From NCBI GenBank assembly GCA_007571115.1, contig RKSA01000246.1, forward strand, positions 1-5,106: DNA of 5,106 bases. Direction: 5' to 3'. A program made the position numbers and the translations under genes. The notes beneath the pieces are model-generated. The model ran no database searches, was not told where the DNA came from, and was given only the letters and a program-made list of their open reading frames with translations. Source of the DNA: Gammaproteobacteria bacterium. GTDB lineage: Bacteria > Pseudomonadota > Gammaproteobacteria > Pseudomonadales > Pseudohongiellaceae. Shown piece by piece: positions 1 to 4,477 of this stretch; position 1 is the first letter of the stretch, and every line of letters starts with the position of its first letter.

Positions 1-45
1 TGCGGATTCTGGTTTTGTTGGGTTTCTTGCGGAAGACTTGCGATC
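1..45 (+). other. Leader upstream of the zinc-ribbon gene; no gene end recognised
   Basis: None of the three forward frames has a stop codon before position 46, and none of the short translations resembles the C-terminus of a known neighbour, so the stretch is best read as leader or intergenic sequence cut by the window edge. A purine-rich GGAAG at 31-35 lies 10 nt before the ATG at 46 and could act as a slightly distant ribosome binding site. In related genomes prmA often lies just upstream, but nothing here shows it. Confidence 0.4.
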
Positions 46-1041
46 ATGGGCTTGCCGATCACCCGTTGTCCTCATTGCGGCTCGACTTTTCGCATCAGCG
101 AGCGGCAACAGGCGGTCGCCGGGGGGCTTGCCCGGTGCGGTGCGTGCCTGCGCGTTTTTCGCGCCACCGAACACCTGCTCGCACCCGATGACGACCTCGG
201 GCAGCCAGGCTCGGTGTTCATCGGCCATGCGCCGGAGGAATACGCGGGCGCGGACTCGCCCCAGGACGCCAAGCAGCCACCTCGGGGAGGGCAGCAGAAT
301 GCTGGCGATTTGCGTGCAAGCGCATCGGCAGCCTCGCCCCTGGGGGACTCGCCAGCCGGAGAGCGGCAGGATTCTGCCGCCTTCCTTGAGCCAGCCGAAC
401 AGATCGATGACCTGGGCGGCTCGCCGGGAGGAAAGCGGCAAGATTCCGTCGCCTTGCCCGAGTTCGAAGAGGAGGAGCAAGGCGAGATGCTGCCTGCCGA
501 GAGTCGCGAGACGCTCGGCGAGATCGCGCAGCCACTCGCCTTGCGGACGGCGCAACGGCGCAACTGGGGCTCTTTGATAGGGCAGGCGGCCCTGGCATTG
601 CTGCTGATAACCGGGCTCGCGGCGCAATATCTTTGGCGCCACCTGCCGATCTATAGCCGACTGGAAACCCTCAGGCCGGGCTATGCGCTGGTCTGTGCGC
701 GAGTCGGCTGCGAATTGCCAGCGTATTCGAATATCGATGCAATCCGCAGCGACAACACCGCCTTGCGCGAACATCCCGATGAAGCTGACGCGTATCTGCT
801 CGTCACGCAGTTTCGCAACGCGGCGCCTTTCCCGCAGCGATTCCCGGTTCTTGCATTGCGCTTCACCTCCCTCGACGGTCGCAGCGTCGCGATGCGCGAA
901 TTCGCCCCTGCCGAATATCTCGACCCGGGACTGCTGTCGCTGGAGCTGATGCCGCCAGACTCGACCGTGCAGGCCGAACTCGAACTGCTCGACCCTGGCC
1001 CGGAAGCCGTCGGCTACCAGGTGAGCTTCCGCTCGCCGTGA
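46..1041 (+). CDS. Zinc-ribbon (MJ0042-type) and DUF3426 single-pass membrane protein
   Basis: The 331-residue protein has three parts. Residues 5-40 form a zinc ribbon with two CxxC knuckles (C8/C11 and C31/C34) and the CPHCGSTFRI start typical of the MJ0042 finger family. Residues 41-172 are an acidic, low-complexity linker that contains a 24-residue tandem repeat. A hydrophobic segment at about 176-196, preceded by an Arg-rich stretch (RTAQRR), is a single membrane helix; the ribbon is then probably cytoplasmic and the C-terminus periplasmic. Residues 205-331 match the DUF3426 pattern: a leading RLETLRPGYALVCARVGCELP with a Cys pair (C217, C222), then a beta-rich domain with FRNAAPFPQRFP and the FAPAEYL motif. 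The function of the family is not known; a membrane sensor or assembly factor is only a guess. The ATG at 46 is chosen because the zinc ribbon begins immediately after it. The gene commonly sits between prmA and fis in proteobacteria, and fis follows here after 163 nt. Confidence 0.88.
   Translation: MGLPITRCPHCGSTFRISERQQAVAGGLARCGACLRVFRATEHLLAPDDDLGQPGSVFIGHAPEEYAGADSPQDAKQPPRGGQQNAGDLRASASAASPLGDSPAGERQDSAAFLEPAEQIDDLGGSPGGKRQDSVALPEFEEEEQGEMLPAESRETLGEIAQPLALRTAQRRNWGSLIGQAALALLLITGLAAQYLWRHLPIYSRLETLRPGYALVCARVGCELPAYSNIDAIRSDNTALREHPDEADAYLLVTQFRNAAPFPQRFPVLALRFTSLDGRSVAMREFAPAEYLDPGLLSLELMPPDSTVQAELELLDPGPEAVGYQVSFRSP
268..483 (+). repeat. Three degenerate 72-bp (24-codon) tandem repeats inside the zinc-ribbon gene
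   Basis: Three in-frame units start at residues 75, 99 and 123. Their conserved cores begin at bases 286, 358 and 430, exactly 72 bases apart, and read GGQQNAGDL, GERQDSAAF and GKRQDSVAL. By direct comparison cores 2 and 3 match at 22 of 27 bases, and cores 1 and 2 at 19 of 27. Units 2 and 3 also share the preceding LG(D/G)SP segment. The repeats lie wholly in the linker between the zinc ribbon and the membrane helix, so copy number would change linker length without shifting the frame. Confidence 0.7.
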
Positions 1042-1099
1042 GCAAATCGCCTTGCTTCGGGCCGGGAGACGATTCTTGGTGCATCGCGCGCGATTTTCC

Positions 1100-1136
1100 C
1101 TTCCCCAAACCGCCCCATCGGGCTATCATCGGGCCC
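1100..1136 (+). promoter_or_regulatory. Candidate sigma-70 promoter of fis with GC-rich discriminator
   Basis: TATCAT at 1124-1129 matches the -10 consensus at five of six positions. No good -35 hexamer is found 16-18 bases upstream; the best is TTCCCC at 1101-1106. The predicted start is near 1136, and the interval between the -10 and the start (CGGGCC) is all G and C. Such discriminators are known from promoters repressed by ppGpp and DksA, including those for fis and stable RNAs in enterics. The leader would be about 69 nt. The call rests on one hexamer in the only sizeable gap before fis. Confidence 0.35.
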
Positions 1137-1148
1137 GCAAGCCCGATG
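1116..1148. repeat. Two direct and one inverted copy of CATCGGGC in the fis leader
   Basis: CATCGGGC occurs at 1116-1123 and again at 1127-1134, 11 bases apart, and its reverse complement GCCCGATG occurs at 1141-1148. The inverted copy can pair with either direct copy: 1127-1134 with 1141-1148 gives an 8-bp stem with a 6-nt loop, while 1116-1124 with 1140-1148 gives a 9-bp stem with a 15-nt loop. The two stems exclude each other. No T-run follows on the + strand, so this is not a standard intrinsic terminator for the upstream gene. It could be an operator or a leader structure; which one is not known. Confidence 0.6.
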
Positions 1149-1204
1149 CGACTTTCCCGCGCAGCCAAGAACAAGACCAAGCGGCCAAAAAACGAAAGGC
1201 CAAC

Positions 1205-1492
1205 ATGAAGCAAGCCGTTGCCGCCCTGGCCGGGCAACCCGCAGACTCCGCAACGAACGACTCGGAAAGCGCCTTGCGCCAAGAGGTGCATAACTCGGTG
1301 GAGCATTATTTCGACAACATGGGAGGCGAATCCGTAACCGACCTGCACAGGCTGGTCATGTCCGAAGTCGAATCGACCTTGCTGGCGAACATCATGCACC
1401 GCGTCGGCAACAACCAGAGCAAGGCCGCCGCGATGCTCGGCATCAACCGCAGCACCTTGCGCACGCGGCTCAGGCAGTACCGGCTCGTGTAG
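1205..1492 (+). CDS. fis: DNA-binding protein Fis
   Basis: A 95-residue protein, close to the 98 residues of enteric Fis. Fis is a homodimeric nucleoid protein that bends DNA, activates rRNA and tRNA promoters during rapid growth and assists site-specific recombination. Residues 1-23 are a variable N-terminal arm. The core runs from LRQEVHNSVEHYF (24-36) through VTDLHRLVMSEVESTLL (44-60) to a C-terminal helix-turn-helix at about 70-91 with NQSKAAAMLGINRSTLRTRL, the most conserved part of the family. The ATG at 1205 is chosen because AAAGG at 1195-1199 lies 5 nt upstream and the length then fits the family. An in-frame extension back to 1052 gives a basic, non-conserved sequence and is not supported. 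In enterics fis follows dusB; here it lies between a zinc-ribbon gene and purH, an arrangement seen in other proteobacteria. purH starts 47 nt downstream with no visible terminator. Confidence 0.95.
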   Translation: MKQAVAALAGQPADSATNDSESALRQEVHNSVEHYFDNMGGESVTDLHRLVMSEVESTLLANIMHRVGNNQSKAAAMLGINRSTLRTRLRQYRLV

Positions 1493-1539
1493 CGAAGCTC
1501 GGCCATTCCACCCAATCAGTCTCCGAACGGCCAGAACCC

Positions 1540-3129
1540 ATGACCTCCGAACAATCCGCTGCCATGCCCTCGATGCAGCGAGCGCTCATCAGCGTTTCCG
1601 ACAAGACCGGCCTGCTGCCCTTCGCCGCCGCGCTGGAGCGCCACGGCATCGAGATCCTTTCCACTGGCGGCACTTGCCGGGCGCTCAGGGAAGCCGGCAT
1701 CGCGGTGGTCGAGATCTCCGACCACACCGGATTCCCGGAACTGATGGACGGCCGGGTCAAGACCTTGCACCCCAGGGTTCATGGCGGAATTCTCGCCAGG
1801 CGCGACGTCGATCTCGAGGCCATGACCGAACACGGCATCAAGCCCATCGATCTGGTCGTGGTCAATCTCTATCCTTTCGAGCAGACCGTCAGCCGCCCTG
1901 ATTGCACGATTGCCGAAGCGATCGAAAACATCGACATTGGCGGCCCGGCCTTGTTGCGCGCGGCAGCGAAGAATCATCGCTTCGTCACGGTGATCGTCAA
2001 TCCGGCCGATTACGGCCGGCTGCTCGCAGCGCTCGATACCGGCAGCGCTCTCGACGCGGCGAGCCGCTTCGAGCTCGCGACTGCGGCTTTCGAGCATACC
2101 GCCAACTACGATGGCATGATCGCCAATTATCTCGGCGCCCGCGTCGCCACCGATGGCGCAGGCCGACGCTTTCCACGCACCTTCAACCGCCAGTTCCGCA
2201 AGCAGCAGGAATTGCGCTACGGCGAAAATCCCCATCAGCAGGCGGCGTTCTATCGCGACCGGAGGCCTCCTGCGGGAAGCATCGCCAGCGCGCGGCAACT
2301 GCAAGGCAAGACCTTGTCGTTCAACAACATCATGGATGCCGATGCCGCGCTTGAATGCGTCAAGTCCTTCCGGGAACCCGCCTGCGTGATCGTCAAGCAC
2401 GCCAATCCCTGCGGGGTGGCGCTGGCTGCCACACCCCTGGAAGCGTATCAAAAGGCGTTCGAGACCGACCCGACATCGGCGTTCGGCGGCATCATCGCCT
2501 TCAACCGGGAACTCGACGAGGCCACCGCGCGATGCATCCTGGAACAGCAGTTCAGCGAGGTCATCATCGCGCCGTCGGTCTCGGAGCAGGGCCTGGCGGC
2601 CACTGCGGCCAAGCCGAACATCCGCGTGCTCGCCTGCGGGGAATGGCCGCAGCAGAGACCGGTCGGGCTTGACCTGAAACGCGTCAACGGCGGCCTGCTC
2701 GTGCAGGATTTCGACATCGATGCGACCGGCAGGGACGACTTGCGCGTGGTCAGCCGACGCGAACCCGGCGAGCGCGAATGGGAAGACCTGCGATTCGCGT
2801 GGACCGTCGCACAATACGTCAAGTCGAACGCGATCGTCTACTGCCGAGAGCGCCGCACGATCGGCGTCGGCGCGGGCCAGATGAGCCGCGTCTACAGCGC
2901 GCGCATCGCCGGCATCAAGGCCGCCGACGAGAACCTTCCCGTCGCAGGCTCGGTGCTCGCATCGGACGCATTCTTCCCATTCCGCGACGGCATCGACGCA
3001 GCAGCAGAAGCTGGCATCACTGCCATCATCCAGCCCGGCGGATCGATTCGCGACGCCGAAGTGGTCGCAGCCGCCGACGAACACGGCATCGCCATGGTGT
3101 TCACCGGAATCCGCCATTTCCGCCACTAG
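1540..3129 (+). CDS. purH: Bifunctional AICAR formyltransferase / IMP cyclohydrolase PurH
   Basis: PurH performs the last two steps of de novo purine synthesis in the cytoplasm: it formylates AICAR with 10-formyl-tetrahydrofolate to FAICAR, then closes the ring to IMP. The 529 residues equal the usual bacterial length. The N-terminal MGS-like cyclohydrolase domain (about 12-200) shows ALISVSDKTG (15-24), VKTLHPRVHGG (73-83), NLYPFEQT (109-116) and ENIDIGGPALLRAAAKNH (129-146). The C-terminal transformylase domain (about 220-529) shows RYGENPHQQAAFY (226-238), the catalytic Lys-His pair K286/H287 in VKHANPCG, DPTSAFGGIIAFN (310-322), WTVAQYVKSNAIV (421-433), ASDAFFPFRDG (474-484), IIQPGGSIRD (496-505) and the ending FTGIRHFRH. 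No key motif is missing. The ATG at 1540 gives a full-length product; ATG at 1564 or 1573 would also keep the domain intact, and none of the three has a strong Shine-Dalgarno. No PurR-like box is visible upstream. purD does not follow. Confidence 0.97.
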   Translation: MTSEQSAAMPSMQRALISVSDKTGLLPFAAALERHGIEILSTGGTCRALREAGIAVVEISDHTGFPELMDGRVKTLHPRVHGGILARRDVDLEAMTEHGIKPIDLVVVNLYPFEQTVSRPDCTIAEAIENIDIGGPALLRAAAKNHRFVTVIVNPADYGRLLAALDTGSALDAASRFELATAAFEHTANYDGMIANYLGARVATDGAGRRFPRTFNRQFRKQQELRYGENPHQQAAFYRDRRPPAGSIASARQLQGKTLSFNNIMDADAALECVKSFREPACVIVKHANPCGVALAATPLEAYQKAFETDPTSAFGGIIAFNRELDEATARCILEQQFSEVIIAPSVSEQGLAATAAKPNIRVLACGEWPQQRPVGLDLKRVNGGLLVQDFDIDATGRDDLRVVSRREPGEREWEDLRFAWTVAQYVKSNAIVYCRERRTIGVGAGQMSRVYSARIAGIKAADENLPVAGSVLASDAFFPFRDGIDAAAEAGITAIIQPGGSIRDAEVVAAADEHGIAMVFTGIRHFRH

Positions 3130-3337
3130 CCCGCCATGCTGGGTGCGGCAACGTTGCTCGGCTTCGGTCCAGATCTCCTGGATCGTTCTGGTGCCTGTGC
3201 CGCTGTCAAGGCCGTCCTGGATTGCTTGCTTGAGGGCGCAGAACCGCGCGTTCTGTTCCTGGTCCCGGCGGATCAGGTCACGGCAGTATTCGCTGATGGG
3301 AATATTTGCCAATATATCGGACCAAGTGCTCTGCGAA
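3130..3337 (-). pseudogene. Remnant of a ParD/CopG-type antitoxin, N-terminus lost and probably frameshifted
   Basis: Read on the - strand from 3312, codons give ISEYCRDLIRRDQEQN, then LKQAIQDGLDSGTGTRT and IQEIWTEAEQRC. This closely follows the C-terminal two thirds of ParD-like ribbon-helix-helix antitoxins (pattern SEYxRDLIRRDQE, then a GLxSG turn, then an acidic E-rich tail that binds the ParE toxin). The DNA-binding beta strand is missing: no ATG or ribosome binding site lies upstream in this frame, only TTG at 3312, and a TAG at 3394-3396. A neighbouring frame at 3337-3299 reads FAEHLVRYIGKYS, which resembles the helix and GKYS turn that normally precede SEYxRDL, so a small indel near 3298 would rejoin the two parts. 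The frame has no stop of its own and runs on through purH antisense. No ParE-like toxin is seen in the window. Identification rests on motif memory, not a search; a chance antisense match is possible but unlikely given its length. Confidence 0.6.
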
Positions 3338-3368
3338 AACAGAGGTGGGGAAGGGATACAGCAGGTTT

Positions 3369-3384
3369 TGCTAGAATGTGGCGA
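3369..3384 (+). promoter_or_regulatory. Extended -10 promoter of coq7, probably giving a leaderless mRNA
   Basis: TGCTAGAAT at 3369-3377 is an extended -10 element: the TGn motif followed by TAGAAT, which matches TATAAT at five of six positions. No TTGACA-like hexamer lies 16-18 bases upstream, as is tolerated at extended -10 promoters. Counting 7 bases from the last T of the hexamer puts the transcription start at 3384, the A of the chosen coq7 ATG. No Shine-Dalgarno can be seen between the hexamer and this ATG. Confidence 0.5.
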
Positions 3385-4031
3385 TGGATTCGCCTATGCG
3401 CCATTCTTTTGTCGACCGCTTGCTGACCGGGCTTGACGAGGCCTTGCGCACTTGCGTGCCTGGGGCAAGCCAGGCGCAACGCGAGGCGCCGGGGCGCGAG
3501 CGTCCCGATGCCGAGCTCGACGATGCCCAGGCGCGGCACGTTGCGGGGCTCATGCGAATCAATCACACCGGCGAAGTGTGCGCCCAGGCGCTCTATCGCG
3601 GGCAGGCGGCGACCGCGCGGCTCGGCGAGGTTCGGGCTGCGATGGAGGAAGCCGCCGCCGAAGAGGTCGATCATCTCGTCTGGTGCGAACAGCGGCTCGA
3701 AGCGCTTGGTTCGCGCCCGAGTGCGCTCAACCCGCTCTGGTACGGCATGTCGTTCGGCCTCGGCGCCTTGGCCGGGGTCGCCGGTGACCGCTGGAGCCTC
3801 GGCTTCGTCGCCGAAACCGAACGGCAGGTCTGCGAGCATCTCGAAGACCATCTGCGCAAATTGCCCGAAGACGACCAGCGCAGCCGTGCCATCCTCGAAC
3901 AGATGCTCATCGACGAAGGCAAGCACGGCGCGGCAGCCAAACAGGCCGGAGGCACCGACCTGCCGAATCCGGTGCGCTCGGCCATGGGCGCCATGGCCGA
4001 AGTGATGAAGAAAGCCGCCTATCGCGTTTGA
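3384..4031 (+). CDS. coq7: 2-polyprenyl-3-methyl-6-methoxy-1,4-benzoquinone monooxygenase (Coq7/DMQ hydroxylase)
   Basis: Coq7 hydroxylates demethoxyubiquinone in the penultimate step of aerobic ubiquinone synthesis, acting as a peripheral inner-membrane di-iron enzyme; it replaces UbiF in many proteobacteria. The 215-residue product fits the family. Likely iron ligands are all present: E64 in INHTGEVCAQALY, E94 and H97 in EEVDH, E146 in AETERQ, and E178 and H181 in IDEGKH. The hydrophobic stretch LNPLWYGMSFGLGALAG (115-131) is the part thought to contact the membrane and the lipid substrate. Residues 25-48 are a variable, charged linker. The start is uncertain: ATG 3384 is preferred because it coincides with the predicted transcription start; GTG 3378 adds two residues and ATG 3396 removes four. 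The gene has its own promoter and is not preceded by an intact gene within 250 nt. Its stop overlaps the end of the convergent yhfA. Confidence 0.95.
   Translation: MDSPMRHSFVDRLLTGLDEALRTCVPGASQAQREAPGRERPDAELDDAQARHVAGLMRINHTGEVCAQALYRGQAATARLGEVRAAMEEAAAEEVDHLVWCEQRLEALGSRPSALNPLWYGMSFGLGALAGVAGDRWSLGFVAETERQVCEHLEDHLRKLPEDDQRSRAILEQMLIDEGKHGAAAKQAGGTDLPNPVRSAMGAMAEVMKKAAYRV
3978..4000. repeat. Perfect 10-bp inverted repeat with 3-nt loop at the 3' end of coq7
   Basis: TCGGCCATGG at 3978-3987 and its exact complement CCATGGCCGA at 3991-4000 flank GCG. It lies inside the coq7 codons for SAMGAMAE and 19 nt beyond the yhfA stop on the - strand. It would form a stable hairpin in either transcript. 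Neither side has a T-run, so it is not a classical intrinsic terminator, but it could block 3' exonucleases on the yhfA mRNA or slow transcription between the two converging genes. It may also simply reflect the repeated AMGAMA codons. Confidence 0.55.
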
Positions 4032-4450
4032 TCCTCGCTGACGATTTCGTAGTCGTGGGTGACCTTGACGCCGGCCCTCTGCAACATGATCGAGGCCGAG
4101 CAGTACTTTTCCGCCGAAAGCTTGATGGCGCGGGCGACCTGGGCCTCGCTGAGATCCGATCCAGAAACCCGGAAATGCAGGTGGATCGATTCGAACACCG
4201 CCGGCACCGTGCTGGCGCGCTCGGCGCTGACCCCGGCCTCGCAATGGCTAACCTGCTGACGGGCCTTGTGCAGGATCGACACCACGTCGTAGCTCGAACA
4301 GCCCGCGACTCCCAGGGCGACGAGCTCCATGGGCCTCATTCCCATGTTTCGCCCCCCGCCTTCGGCGGAACCATCGATCACCAGGGCGTGACCACTGCCA
4401 GATTCGGCGACGAACATCATGTCCTCGACCCAATGTACCCGTGCTTGCAT
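4019..4450 (-). CDS. yhfA: OsmC/Ohr-superfamily protein, YhfA type
   Basis: The 143-residue protein follows E. coli YhfA along its whole length: an MQARVHWVE start, SGHALVIDG, RPMELVALGVAGCSSYDVVSIL, FRVSGSDLSEAQVARAI, then LSAEKYCSASIMLQ and an HDYEIV end. The two OsmC-type cysteines are kept (C51 in AGCSSYD and C117 in EKYCSAS), with R39 before PMEL. OsmC and Ohr use such cysteines to reduce organic hydroperoxides; the role of YhfA itself is not settled. The residues 27-39 loop is longer and Gly-rich compared with my memory of YhfA. Two ATGs are adjacent (4453 and 4450); 4450 is chosen because it lies 8 nt from AGGAG and gives the family start MQARV. In E. coli yhfA is next to crp; no crp is in this window. 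Instead the gene follows trpC by 24 nt and probably shares its transcript. Its last 13 bases overlap coq7. Confidence 0.9.
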   Translation of the reverse strand: MQARVHWVEDMMFVAESGSGHALVIDGSAEGGGRNMGMRPMELVALGVAGCSSYDVVSILHKARQQVSHCEAGVSAERASTVPAVFESIHLHFRVSGSDLSEAQVARAIKLSAEKYCSASIMLQRAGVKVTHDYEIVSEDQTR

Positions 4451-4458
4451 CATTCCAT

Positions 4459-4463
4459 CTCCT
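4459..4463 (-). promoter_or_regulatory. Strong ribosome binding site of yhfA
   Basis: On the - strand AGGAG lies 5 nt before the first ATG (4453) and 8 nt before the second (4450). It is the clearest Shine-Dalgarno in the window, lies in the 24-nt trpC-yhfA gap, and favours the second ATG by spacing. Confidence 0.75.
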
Positions 4464-4477
4464 ATTGCCTGGTTCGT

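Noticed and set aside
38..577. Open frames on both strands over the start of the zinc-ribbon gene
   Set aside because: Their internal repetition (such as QPESGRILPP and RREESGKIPSP) merely mirrors the 72-bp tandem repeat of the real gene, which has the zinc ribbon and DUF3426 domains in frame.
1052..1204. 51-residue N-terminal extension of Fis
   Set aside because: It starts from TTG without a ribosome binding site, is basic and unlike any Fis, and the ATG at 1205 has a good AAAGG upstream and gives the family length.
1493..1539. Possible terminator, promoter or PurR box between fis and purH
   Set aside because: The 47 nt contain no stem with a T-run, no convincing -10/-35 pair and no PurR-like palindrome.
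3239..3255. CAGAAC-cgcgc-GTTCTG inverted repeat as a purH terminator
   Set aside because: The stem has only 6 bp, lacks a T-run, lies 110 nt past the purH stop, and falls within the coding part of the antitoxin relic.
1516..3312. 598-codon open frame antisense to purH
   Set aside because: It lies opposite a complete, highly conserved purH and begins at TTG. Only its first 60 or so codons, outside purH, resemble a protein family; the rest is the kind of antisense opening common in GC-rich coding DNA.
3136..3436. Two forward open frames of about 96 codons between purH and coq7
   Set aside because: They lie opposite the antitoxin relic, show no family motif or ribosome binding site, and run into the coq7 promoter and coding sequence in other frames.
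3273..4244. 323-codon open frame antisense to coq7 and crossing into yhfA
   Set aside because: It overlaps two well-supported genes, shows no recognisable motif, and has the Arg/Gly/His-rich composition of a shadow frame.
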